DNA from: Spirogloea muscicola
Lineage: Eukaryota > Streptophyta > Zygnematophyceae > Spirogloeales > Spirogloeaceae
Assembly: GCA_009602725.1 (NCBI GenBank)
Contig: WELB01000122.1
Location: 132,270-142,806 of the forward strand
Direction of reading: 5' to 3'
Length of the DNA stretch: 10,537 nt
Under the pieces are notes generated by a model. That model did no database searches, was not told the DNA's origin, and saw only the letters and a list, made by a program, of their open reading frames with translations. Below are positions 1 to 7,403 of this stretch, piece by piece. The position numbers were made by a program, and so were the translations under genes. The number at the start of each line of letters is the position of its first letter. Position 1 is the stretch's first letter.

Positions 1-3
1 CGT

Positions 4-191
4 CATGGCCCCCGTCAGCACGGCTCTCCCCGCTGTGTGGCACCTCCAACCCTCCTTTCCCCCACCCGCCCTCCCTCCTGCCATTGCTGCTTCCTCAACC
101 TCCTCTAGCAGCTCCACAAGCGGTACCGGTCGAGTCGACATGGCCCCCGTCAGCACGGCTCCCCCCGCTCTGTGGCACCTCCGGCCCTCCT
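4..191. repeat. Direct repeat pair, 53 bp, 135-bp period
   Basis: Bases 4-56 and 139-191 are near-identical. Both start CATGGCCCCCGTCAGCACGG and end CCCTCCT, with about five mismatches. The sequence between them is pyrimidine-rich and contains CGGTACCGGTCGAGTCGACA just before the second copy. An ATG opens both copies, but the reading frame (5-193) is short and Pro/Ser-rich, so I read this as a tandem or satellite-like repeat and not as a gene. Confidence 0.85.
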
Positions 192-219
192 AGTATAGGG
201 CGTCTTTTCATGTAGCCAC
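185..219 (+). repeat. Dispersed repeat, copy 1 (second copy at 7675-7709)
   Basis: The block CCCTCCTAGTATAGGG followed by CATGTAGCC reappears at 7675-7709 as CCCTCCTTAGCATAGGG followed by CATGTAGCC, with similar spacing. The first copy directly continues the second unit of the 53-bp direct repeat. It shows that the two repeat-rich flanks of the window share sequence. No function is evident. Confidence 0.55.
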
Positions 220-349
220 ATTCTTTGCGCTGCATTCTTTGCACTTTCTGCATTTTCTGCCTGAACAATGTAATGGCTTGAATTGGCCTCGCTTTAATTT
301 CATGCGCACCCCGCGCCTTCTCTCTCTCGCTTTTCGCAGTGCTGCCTCA

Positions 350-411
350 AAGAGAGAGCGAGAGAACGAGATAGCGAGAGTGGGAGATAACAAGAGGGGG
401 GGGATTGCGAT
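350..411. repeat. Purine (GA)-rich low-complexity tract
   Basis: AGAGAGAGCGAGAGAACGAG and its continuation run to a G8 stretch near 403-411. A TC-rich stretch just before (about 319-331, TTCTCTCTCTCGC) is nearly complementary, so a short imperfect hairpin could form. This is simple-sequence DNA with no coding signal. Confidence 0.7.
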
Positions 412-493
412 AAGTTGAAGAAAAGACTTAAGGAGCCATAAGTTTTGCCCTCACCGAAGGCAGAGGTCTTCCCTCGCGTAGGGAGAGTGGCCG

Positions 494-609
494 AGTGTAC
501 TGGCTAAACTTGGCGACCATTCAAATTGCCACTTTTTGGACTTCGCCACACCCTGCGCCTTTCTTTTCTGGCTTTTCATCCGGCTCCTTCAAACCTTGTC
601 CATTCCTTT
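494..609 (+). repeat. Left arm of ~115-bp inverted repeat
   Basis: From AGTGTACTGGCTAAACT to CTTGTCCATTCCTTT, this arm matches the reverse complement of 1299-1415 with only scattered mismatches and single-base indels. The shared core CTTCGCCACACCCTGCGCCT is identical in both arms. The left arm runs directly into a GGGCTGG...CAGCC hairpin motif at 610-629. The arms look like two copies of one dispersed repeat in opposite orientation. I found no clear terminal duplications. Confidence 0.8.
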
Positions 610-629
610 GGGCTGGCTTTTCCACAGCC
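610..629 (+). repeat. GGGCTGG...CAGCC hairpin motif
   Basis: GGGCTGGCTTTTCCACAGCC can fold by pairing GGCTG with CAGCC. It has the family's typical left flank (CTTGTCCATTCCTTT) and right flank (ACTGTCCCTTTCGGAAGACCA). It is one of at least fifteen copies in this window, so the motif belongs to a dispersed repeat and is not a local terminator. Confidence 0.7.
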
Positions 630-787
630 ACTGTCCCTTTCGGAAGACCACTCTCTGGGACCCCTTACCCAACACTGTCACAGTAAAACTAAACCCTGGT
701 TTGGTTTCTGGCCGCGCTTCCTGTTTTAACCAAACCCAGCAGCAGCCAAGCAGCAGCCAGAAGAAGGTGCTCGCCCATTGAGAAGAG

Positions 788-806
788 GGGCTGGCAAAGC
801 CAACCC
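788..806 (-). repeat. Hairpin motif, minus orientation
   Basis: Read on the minus strand this is GGGTTGGCTTTGCCAGCCC, preceded by GTCCATTCTTTTT and followed by TCTTCTCAATGGGCGAGCA. The same arrangement occurs on the plus strand at 9611-9663, which fixes the orientation. Confidence 0.7.
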
Positions 807-904
807 AAAAAGAATGGACTATGTTCAAAGCCAAAGAAAGAGGTGCTGAAAAAGGACGACACTACAAAGTACAAGATGGTGCAGAGGGAGATGCAGATGG
901 CTGC

Positions 905-1035
905 TCAGTATCCACGTGTGAGCAACAGCAGATCAGAGTAACTCGGAGCAGGAGAAGCGGCACTTTGCCGAGACCCGGAAGCAGCAGCCATAGCACGGCC
1001 AGCCCGCGCGTGGACCGCATGAGCCAAAGAAGAAA
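905..1035 (-). pseudogene. Retroelement-like C-terminal tail relic, copy 1
   Basis: On the minus strand this encodes VHARAGRAMAAAS, then a variable part, then SDLLLLTRGY and a TGA stop at 905-907. The same layout occurs at 9463-9584 (VHTRAGRALAAAS ... SDLMLLTRGY-stop). DNA identity between the two copies is high near the ends and lower in the middle. Upstream of the fragment the minus frame runs into a hairpin repeat and not into protein-like sequence, so this is a detached tail. It is probably the end of a repeat-encoded polyprotein, with no start codon that makes sense. Confidence 0.5.
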
Positions 1036-1055
1036 ATGCTCGCCCATTGAGAATA

Positions 1056-1075
1056 GGGGCTGGAACAACCAGCCC
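1056..1075 (-). repeat. Hairpin motif, minus orientation
   Basis: On the minus strand the sequence is GGGCTGGTTGTTCCAGCCCC, with left flank TTCATTCTTTTTC and right flank TATTCTCAATGGGCGAGCA. It directly precedes the LTRGY-tail relic ending at 905, as the plus-strand motif at 9624-9640 precedes the tail ending at 9799. Confidence 0.7.
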
Positions 1076-1251
1076 GAAAAAGAATGAACAGAGTACGAGA
1101 AGGGGGCCAGGGGAAGCGCTAAGTAACAGAAACAAAGCTGCTACGAGACACTCAGTAGTCCCTGCTAAGCAGCAGCCAAAGAGCGCTGCAGCGAGACCGC
1201 CAGCCTGAGCGCGGACAGCCCGCACTTGGGCTATGGAAGAGAAGTTCCTTT

Positions 1252-1270
1252 GGGCTGGCCTTTCCCAGCC
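1252..1270 (+). repeat. Hairpin motif beside a 32-bp direct repeat
   Basis: GGGCTGGCCTTTCCCAGCC is a complete hairpin. Its right half starts a 32-bp block (1264-1295, CCCAGCCACCAGTCAATCTG and onward) that recurs at 1538-1569 with a single difference. At 1538 the left half of the hairpin is missing. Confidence 0.65.
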
Positions 1271-1569
1271 ACCAGTCAATCTGGCCGCGCTTCCTTTCAA
1301 AAGGCATGGACAAAGTTTGAAGGAGCCGGATGAAAAGCCAGAAATGAAAGGCGCAGGGTGTGGCGAAGTCAAAGAAAGTGGCATTTGAAGGTCGCCAAAG
1401 TTTAGCCAGTACACTGTTCAGACAAAAGAGCTAGGAAGCGCAGCAACGACGCTGCCAGGCGGTACAGAACGTGTGAGCGAGCGAGCCAGCGACACAGGAG
1501 CCGGGCTGCTCACTTTACTTCCTTATTTTTCTCCTCTCCCAGCCACCAGTCAATCTGGCCGAGCTTCCT
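1264..1569 (+). repeat. Direct repeat pair, 32 bp (1264-1295 and 1538-1569)
   Basis: Both copies read CCCAGCCACCAGTCAATCTG followed by GCCG[C/A]GCTTCCT. They lie 274 bp apart in the same orientation. The interval contains the right arm of the inverted repeat, so the pair may mark an insertion or a duplicated edge of that element. This is far longer than a usual target-site duplication. Confidence 0.75.
1299..1415 (-). repeat. Right arm of ~115-bp inverted repeat
   Basis: This is the reverse-complement partner of 494-609. The roughly 690-bp interior holds hairpin motifs in both orientations and a minus-strand LTRGY-tail fragment. On the side nearest the interior, the right arm is followed by CGCGCTTCC/GGAAGCGCG sequence also seen near 711-722, so homology may continue in broken form. 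Confidence 0.8.
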
Positions 1570-1614
1570 GCTTGTCGCTCCCACAGCCCAGGAGGCTGTG
1601 TCAGATGGTTACAT

Positions 1615-1704
1615 AGACAGCTGACGCTCCGCCCTCACACAGTTTCCGACCTCACAGAGATCAGCCACTCTGTCACAGACAGCTGAGGCTCCGCTCTCAC
1701 ACAC
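1615..1704 (+). repeat. Direct repeat pair, 28 bp, 62-bp period
   Basis: AGACAGCTGACGCTCCGCCC at 1615-1642 and AGACAGCTGAGGCTCCGCTC at 1677-1704 are both followed by TCACACA. Two units at 62-bp spacing suggest a small tandem array. The spacing is similar to the 61-68 bp period of the hairpin array at 8670-8940, but the sequences are not alike. Confidence 0.7.
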
Positions 1705-2071
1705 AGAGCGGCAGCCACGGCTAGGGCGCACCGGCGCAGCAGCCGCCTCAGATCCAGAGTTGGGAATCAATGTGACTGGGCACCCCTTTCCTTAGGAAGC
1801 GCTCTCCCATGGTCTCCAGGGCTGTGTGAAATTGATTGCACAGCACATCCGGTGGTTCCCGAAGTATAGCATTTGACCGAGTGCTTCCCCAGCCCAAACT
1901 GCTGCTTCACCATGTTACTCATTGAAGAGTAAGTTGCCTACTTGCACGGTGTGCGCTGTTATACATTCATTTGTAGTTTCTTCGTAGGCTAGCCTATTAC
2001 AGCCATCCCCTGATTTTGAGTGGCTAGTTGTAGTTTTTTGGCCCCCCTCAATCTTTGTCACTGCGCTTTGT

Positions 2072-2090
2072 GTGCTGGCCTTTCACAGCC
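2072..2090 (+). repeat. Hairpin motif, degenerate
   Basis: GTGCTGGCCTTTCACAGCC is followed by ATCGCCTCCATTGAAA, matching the family's right flank (CAGCC-ATCGCCC-...-ACTGGAA). The first stem base is changed. It stands alone, away from the main clusters. Confidence 0.55.
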
Positions 2091-2537
2091 ATCGCCTCCA
2101 TTGAAAATTATAATCGGTGAAGGCCCGCAGGAGCAGCAGCAGTCTCTAAACACCACGGTCTCTCTGGCCCTGCTATATCGCCAGCGTCCCTCTGTTCGCT
2201 GCTGAGGTTCCTAGCTTCTGCCTCCAATTGCTGTTGGCCCTGCCCTGGCAGCAGCTTCAAGCAATAGGCGGGGCAACTCCTTTCCGCTGCCGCTCTCCTC
2301 CTTTAGTGTAGAACTCCCGCACTTGTCCGTCCGTCCGGCCTCCTTGGCATCACACCTCCAAACCCTACTCTTACAACCATGTCCTTGTATACCAAGACAA
2401 GGGTTGCTCAGCAGCAATGATGTGCAAACCAGTAGCTGTTGACTATTTGTGATGTACGAAATACATTGATTGCATGATAGTAACTGCAAAAGGAGTAGTG
2501 TATTGCAACTGCGTAGATTTTCAAGCAGGCACAACCC

Positions 2538-2583
2538 GTTGTTGTTGTTGTTGTCGTCATCATTGTAGTCGTCGTTGTTGTTG
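2538..2583. repeat. GTT/GTC trinucleotide microsatellite
   Basis: The tract is an interrupted run of GTT units with GTC, ATC and GTA interruptions. Read on the plus strand it gives runs of Cys codons in one frame, which accounts for the Cys-rich 65-codon frame at 2474-2671. I do not regard that frame as a gene. Confidence 0.85.
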
Positions 2584-2763
2584 CCCGCGCGTATTGAACA
2601 CTGCCACTTGCATGTTTACTTCGGCATGGAGATGTTTTCGGGCCGCTAGGAACTCCAACATCAGCTGCTGACCAGGATCGAAGCTCCCGCTCACACCGCT
2701 CGTCACTTGCATAGAGTCATGGTTTTCTTTTTCCAATTCCTTTAATTTAACCCATTCTTTTTC

Positions 2764-2780
2764 AGTTGGCCTTCACAGCC
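2764..2780 (+). repeat. Hairpin motif, degenerate
   Basis: AGTTGGCCTTCACAGCC has the family's left flank (CCCATTCTTTTTC) and right flank (ACCGCCCCCCCTTGCACC). It lies about 100 bp upstream of the possible plus-strand terminal exon at 2867. Confidence 0.6.
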
Positions 2781-2866
2781 ACCGCCCCCCCTTGCACCAG
2801 CTCCTTCTCTACACCTGCACGTGAGGCACATCCTCTAAAACCGGGCACCGCCTTCAACCCCTAGAT

Positions 2867-3031
2867 CTCGCTATCCCTAAAATTCGACCAATTGCCAGCG
2901 TCCCATCCTCGCCCCCAAACGAGGCCTACTCCACCACAACTCCAGATCACTTTGACCTTGATGACGCCTTGGATGAGAAGGATAGTATCCGTGCACTGAG
3001 GATTTACTCAACACAGACACGCAAGAATTGA
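2867..3031 (+). CDS. Possible terminal exon of an unidentified plus-strand gene
   Basis: A frame of 54 codons ends at TGA 3029-3031. It follows an acceptor-like site, pyrimidine-rich with TAG at 2862-2864. The peptide is acidic in its middle (PDHFDLDDALDEKDSIRALR) and ends YSTQTRKN; codon choice looks protein-like and not repeat-like. I recognise no family and found no upstream exon that joins convincingly, and the only nearby strong donor (1929) is far away. If real, its stop codon faces the stop of the minus-strand phosphatase 86 bp away, a tail-to-tail arrangement. It could also be a chance open frame. Confidence 0.25.
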   Translation, partial: LAIPKIRPIASVPSSPPNEAYSTTTPDHFDLDDALDEKDSIRALRIYSTQTRKN

Positions 3032-3117
3032 TAGATACGAAGTGCTGATGCTTAAATACAAGGGAATGTCATCCCCTGTGTAGGTCTACCATAGGCGGTG
3101 ACCTACGATCATCATGC

Positions 3118-6100
3118 TCAGCTGCGCACCTTCGCTGATTGCGCAACTCGAAGTAGATTGACTTTATGTAGTACAGAGCCCATGTGGTTGACAAAGTGAA
3201 AGTCCTGCATATTACACATCCATTTAGTGCACGCCAACAACCCTCCTTGCACCCTGGTCATGCACCACCTCTCAAACAGGGGCTTGGGGACGTCTGTGCT
3301 CCCATCGACGAGACATACTGCATCTCTTCACAAGTAATGCTCAAGTAGAGGAGTGTGACGGCTGCCCAGGGTCAGCTAGGCACGGTCAGGCTTGAGTGTT
3401 CGTCATACCATGCGGGTCGCTGTCACATGGTGAAGAACAAAACCAAAGTACTTGTCTCTGTTCAGAACAATGACACCCAACAAGCAACAACACCAACCAT
3501 TAGCCACGAGATCATAGTACATCAGTGGTCTTCAGTGCATTGCCAAAATCAGTCTAGCAACTCATTCATAACTCTACTGTAGCTGAAGTAGAGTCTGACG
3601 CCCAATAGGGCACAGATCAACAGCTGTTCTGGCTCGAGCGAATTGGCCTGGTTGACGTGGTACAAGCCCATACAAAGCAGCCAAGGCAACATGCAGATTT
3701 TCACGGTTGCACAAGCAGTCGCATCAGCAAGCGATAAGTATGCAATCGATAACTAGATTGGGTGCTCACCCAACCCAAACGGTTTCAGCCGTTGCTTTTG
3801 ATTCGTGATTGCCAAAACCCCCAACACCATTACCTATCTACGACACGCCTCCTGCTTGCAAATGTTGACCAACGTGATCATGACCGTGGACATAGGCATC
3901 CTGTGAATGTAGCATAGTGAGGTGTGGGCCTTCACGACTTGATTAACAGCAGGTGAGATTGTTGATCAATTTGACTATCACAAGAGGCCATGAGAGGAGA
4001 AGCAAAGCACGCCCTTGAGTAACAGCCTGCATATCTGGGGCTCTCTAAATATGTCCCATTCATGTCTAAATACCTCAAGTACCTCAAGTATGGGGACAAG
4101 CTCACCACTTTATGATGCTCAAGAAGGGCCTTGATCTGCTCAGCCATCTTGAGTTCTGCTGGAAAGCGCTGTCGTAAGGCACATGTAATAATGGGCCTGT
4201 GGCCAATGACGAGCTTCCTGCTCGACAACACATACAACGAGGCAGTCTGTTGTTGTTGGATGCTGTGCATGAAGACAAGAACATGTACTTGAAGACCTCG
4301 ACTCAGATGATGCACTCTGTGACGACCACCATGAAGACACCAAACTTGTCGTACCAAGTGGCGCTGCTGCCCTCCAGAGCATGCTCTAGCCATTTGAGCT
4401 GGGCAAGACCTTCCTGAGTGGCAAATTGATACTCAGTTCTACCATGGATCAATGGGCATACTGGCAGTCAAGTGCAAGCTAAAAGTGCTGTGCAGCTCGC
4501 AAGCTTCTGAGATGTAGCCTCGTCCTTGAAGATGCAGCTACATACTTCCACCGAGCTTGCTTGCTAGCGGCAGGGGCCAAGTGATCCATATGATTGTTCC
4601 AGCCAGCTTCAACTCTAGCCAAGTAGTTTCATTGTAAGATGCATTGGCAGGTGCCGTAGTATTGCAGCTGCAGTAGCTGAGAATCTCTCACCTCCCGGCT
4701 GACAGCTGTCAGGTTGTAATCAGCTGAAAATCGCCGCTCCTCTGGCGATGAAGCATAAGCCCCCTGCGAACAGATCATTGTCAACAGCTGTTGCTTACAT
4801 GTAGTAAATTCTACCAGCACGAGACGTTGATGACAAGAGAGACCTTCTCATTATGGATTCACTATAGGAACCACTGTACAGAGGTGCGCTGATCAAGAAC
4901 CTAGACTCTGTGCATAATTTCAAGAGCCCCAGATGCAAAAAAGTTCCTGGAGAACAAATTGACCAGATGCATATATGTAGTCAGAGGGCAGTATGAGCAA
5001 AGCTGCACACTGCATAAAGGGGGCACCTCCAAGCCCACACTATCTGTAACAAAGATGTCCAGATTATGACCGTCATCAAGGGGTACTGTTCGACTGTAAT
5101 AATTTGAAGGCATGCGCCATTTGTTGGACAGATGCGAGTAGGCAAGCTGAGCCTGAACATTGCCCCTGTGATCGTGATCCCCGAGAGCCATGTACCTATT
5201 CACAGTTGCAGGTGGTGTCAGCAGTCTTGTATTGTTGAGTGAAGTTTTACTGCTGGAGCATCAGACACCCAATGATTATAGAAGCCACCTCATTGTCAAA
5301 TTGATGCAGCCACTTCGGTGTGCAGATTGTACTGCAATATGCATGCTGCATCTGGACTGAGTCGATATGTTCCTCTGAGTAAGTTTGTATGAGATGGCAA
5401 GCACAAGTCCTAAAGCTGCTCAGAGAGGAGAATACCAGGGCACTTGCAAGGAACTCTGAGAGTAGATCGTCTGCAATTCAACATTGTCAATGCAGCAAGT
5501 GGGGTTTCTTGCATGGATCATCAACCTTGCTGAAGTAGGGGAATAGCTGCAATACACTGCAGTACACTACTGCAAGGCACGTTGCTAATGATGAGAAGTT
5601 ACTTGTGGTAATAATAGAAGAACCAGCAGCCTTTAGGGCAGACGACCTTCAACTTTCAGCAGCGGTCTTGTACCTCGAACTTGGTAAGGAACGCTGTATC
5701 GGACAGGCTTGTGACGCCCCTGTGCCATTTGCAATCAGCGACAGAAGCATGTCTCTTAGCAACAATGTTGACCGGACCAGAGGCCGTGCATTGCAGCTCT
5801 TAACCATCGGGATGCCGCTGGCTAAGCATGTCTCCCTGACTGAGCTTGTGAGCTGAGTAGCTCTGCTCAGTGAGCAGCAGCACTAACATTGATGATGTTC
5901 GTGCTCCAATGCCCAATTATAGGTTCCTAGCTCAATTGCTGCCAAGTGGCCGGCGAGACATATAAGCTACTCGTGCAGCCAGATGCATGATCAGGAGTGT
6001 GTAGTCCAAGCTCCAGCTGGATGAAGTGCATGGACATGAGTGAAAGGCCAGACAAAGCTCCTGCCTCACTTTTCATACATATTGTCCCCCAGCGACAGCA

Positions 6101-6628
6101 CGAATTTGGCGCCCCGCTGCGCTGCGGCAGCCGCCATCTGCAGCAGTACGGGGAGGTAACCGACACATTGTGGCGTTTGGTGGAGACTTGGCCCTGCAGT
6201 CCGGCTGCTCTCGGGAAGCTAAGTATTTGAGCCACTGGGCTTCATTTGACACTAGATAGTCGAGCATGCTGCAGGCCGTGGTACACAGATCAAAACCTGT
6301 GCATGTGATGATGGCAGGACTCGAACCTCCGTCAGATCCGAGCGGCTGCTCAGATGACAAGGAGTGCATAGTGGAGCGCATCTGCCACTGTGCTCACCTG
6401 TCGCGCGACGCGCTTCTGGCTGGCGGTGCCAACGCCGAAGTCGCCGACGCTGAGGAAGACGACGCCGCCGCGGCCGGCGGCGGCGGAGACGCCGGCGTCG
6501 CGGCGGGTGAGGAAGAGCGCGGCAACGGTGGCCAGCGCCAGGAACAGCGCCAGCTGCACGGCCGCATCGGACTTGAGGATCCGGAGCAGGCGGACCCGGC
6601 CCGCCGCGACAGCCGACGTGGCCATCAT
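3118..6628 (-). CDS. Type 5 / purple acid phosphatase-like metallophosphoesterase, 10 exons
   Basis: This gene hydrolyses phosphomonoesters if it behaves like its family, using a two-metal centre. Exons on the minus strand are 6628-6398, 6137-6070, 5719-5674, 5470-5436, 5195-5027, 4763-4692, 4413-4355, 4217-4106, 3900-3842 and 3325-3118. Together they make 1059 nt, i.e. 352 residues and TGA at 3118-3120. All introns are GT-AG and phases agree at every junction; three Trp/Lys codons are split. Domain order fits the family: VGDFG (D63), GDNMY (D95, Y98), [11 protein letters not shown] (D133, H134), [31 protein letters not shown] (H233), GHDH (H271, H273), then GSVLHKVNL near the end. Residues about 22-40 are hydrophobic after Arg/Lys, suggesting a membrane anchor or signal with the catalytic domain outside the cytosol. 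The usual Asn of GNH(D/E) is Asp (133). The start is the first of two ATGs (6628); the frame stays open upstream to 6925 through a poly-Arg stretch from the CCG repeat, so a longer form is possible. The last junction (donor GTAGAT, acceptor GAAG) is the weakest; the rest are clear. Confidence 0.88.
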
Positions 6629-6637
6629 TTGCCCGGC

Positions 6638-6692
6638 CCGCCGCCGCCGCCGCCGCCGCCGCCGACGGCCGCCGTCGGCGGCGGCGGCGGCG
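6638..6692. repeat. CCG/CGG repeat forming a perfect 21-bp stem-loop
   Basis: Nine CCG units (6638-6664) are followed by GACGGCCGCCGTC and five CGG units. Bases 6648-6668 pair perfectly with 6672-6692, leaving a 3-base loop (CCG). The stem ends 20 bases upstream of the phosphatase ATG at 6628, so in its mRNA it would lie in the 5' leader if transcription starts above 6692. Such a structure could restrain scanning ribosomes, and CCG tracts are prone to length change. Both effects are inferred from known properties of such repeats. Confidence 0.85.
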
Positions 6693-6925
6693 AGCTTTGG
6701 CCAGGCGACGCAGTCGACAGAGCGACCTCTATGATCAAGTGGCTGGTACGGATGAAAAGCGACGGTGTCCTTATCGCACTCAGCTCCCGTTTGCTGTAGT
6801 CTCTCTTCTTTAATCACTGGTTCTATAATATCACGGCATAGCCTTGGTTTTCCAGCGCTTTTCGGCCCTTCGGACCTTCCTTGTCCATTCCTTCGCAGGC
6901 GGTGCCCACCCTTAAAGAAAGGCAC
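6693..6925 (-). promoter_or_regulatory. Probable 5' leader/promoter region of the phosphatase
   Basis: This is the stretch immediately upstream of the gene in its own sense. A TATTATAG sequence at 6822-6829 (minus strand) is the only TATA-like element and lies about 200 bp from the ATG. The frame of exon 1 stays open here up to an ATG at 6925, but the encoded stretch ends in ten arginines from the CCG tract and looks like leader translated by chance. A fragment of the repeat-family flank (CCTTGTCCATTCCTT, around 6879-6893) lies in the region. Confidence 0.25.
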
Positions 6926-7000
6926 CGTGTATTAGAAAGAAATGTAGGCCAAATGGCCAGGTACAAAGGCAAGCACATCTGAAAATCTACATAACCTACA

Positions 7001-7066
7001 GCAGATTGACCCGCTCAATAACCACGGGTCAAAACATATAGGTCACTACTCGATGCATGAATACTA
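7001..7066 (-). pseudogene. LTRGY-tail relic with 8-bp inverted repeat
   Basis: On the minus strand this reads SSSDLYVLTRGY then TGA-type stop sequence (TATTGAGC), matching the plus-strand end at 9740-9807. TTGACCCG at 7006-7013 and CGGGTCAA at 7025-7032 are perfect inverted repeats that flank the LTRGY-stop codons. Only about 20 residues are recognisable, so this is a fragment of the same repeat family in opposite orientation. Confidence 0.5.
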
Positions 7067-7120
7067 GATGCCAGGAACGGAGCCCTTCTGCCACTTAAAG
7101 CAGCCCCTCCAAACCTTTTT

Positions 7121-7139
7121 GGGCTGGCTTTTCGCAGCC
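7121..7139 (+). repeat. Hairpin motif
   Basis: GGGCTGGCTTTTCGCAGCC is followed by CTTGCCCCCATTGGGAGTGCC. It is the first of three same-strand copies spaced about 130-155 bp apart (7121, 7250, 7404). Confidence 0.7.
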
Positions 7140-7249
7140 CTTGCCCCCATTGGGAGTGCCACTCCTCCTTAAAAGCAGCGGCATGGCTAACGCTAGTTCC
7201 GGAGAATGCTTTCTCTGACCTGGCCCTTTGGTCCTTGTCTATTCTTTCT

Positions 7250-7268
7250 GGGCTGGCCACTAACAGCC
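7250..7268 (+). repeat. Hairpin motif
   Basis: GGGCTGGCCACTAACAGCC has the full family left flank GGTCCTTGTCTATTCTTTCT and right flank CCCCACCCCTTCGGAAGAGC. The flanks are nearly as well kept as the stem, so the conserved unit is larger than the hairpin itself. Confidence 0.75.
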
Positions 7269-7403
7269 CCCCACCCCTTCGGAAGAGCTCACTTTACCTA
7301 CGACTGCTCAACAGGGGATATCGAGAAGTCAGTGGCCACTTGAGTCGCTGAGTGCTTTAGCTTTAGGGCTTCTCTGCCCTTCGGACTACGTTCAATCCTC
7401 TTT

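Larger units (their letters stand above)
1705..2866. other. Mostly featureless interval with scattered repeat motifs
   Basis: I see no gene I can support here. It contains two hairpin motifs (2072-2090, 2764-2780) and a trinucleotide tract (2538-2583). A strong splice-donor-like GTAAGT at 1929-1934 follows a short ATG frame from 1912, but I could not connect it to a downstream exon. A 51-codon minus-strand frame ending at 1748 is open but unrecognised. Confidence 0.5.

Noticed and set aside
610-1270. Hairpins read as rho-independent terminators
   Set aside because: The DNA is eukaryotic, T-runs precede the stem and do not follow it, and the same motif with its flanks recurs across the window, so a repeat family explains them better.
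905-1414. 169-codon minus-strand frame taken as one gene
   Set aside because: It joins one arm of the inverted repeat, hairpin sequence and an LTRGY tail in a single chance frame; only the tail part has similarity to other copies.
1748-1903. Minus-strand 51-codon frame with protein-like composition
   Set aside because: It has no start codon, clear acceptor or recognisable family, and a competing frame over the same bases looks equally plausible.
1912-1934. Possible first coding exon (ATG at 1912) ending in a strong GTAAGT donor
   Set aside because: Only five codons long, and the best nearby acceptor (2084-2090) leads straight into a stop in the required phase; no joined model works.
2474-2671. 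Cys-rich small protein
   Set aside because: The Cys runs come from the GTT microsatellite read in one frame; there is no signal peptide or spaced Cys pattern of a real secreted peptide.
4065-4090. Short tandem TACCTCAAG repeat in intron 8
   Set aside because: Two 9-base units only, just inside the donor side of the intron, with nothing to suggest a regulatory role.
3932-4393. 153-codon minus-strand open frame
   Set aside because: It contains exon 8 of the phosphatase (VIGH block) but also runs through both flanking introns; the conserved peptide starts and stops exactly at the splice sites, so the long frame is not the protein.
4901-5203. 100-codon minus-strand frame starting [12 protein letters not shown]
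   Set aside because: It is exon 5 with intron sequence on both sides; the exon begins inside the frame at 5195 after TAG and ends at 5027 before GTGCCC.
6313-6327. tRNA-like T-arm/B-box (minus strand GGTTCGAGTCC)
   Set aside because: The T-stem has a mismatch, no matching 5' acceptor strand or D-arm is found at the right distance, and it lies inside intron 1 of the phosphatase. At most it is a tRNA-derived remnant.
6266-6799. 177-codon plus-strand frame, Ala/Gly/Pro-rich
   Set aside because: It is antisense to exon 1 and the CCG tract; its composition (poly-Pro, poly-Gly) is explained by the repeat and the high GC of the exon.
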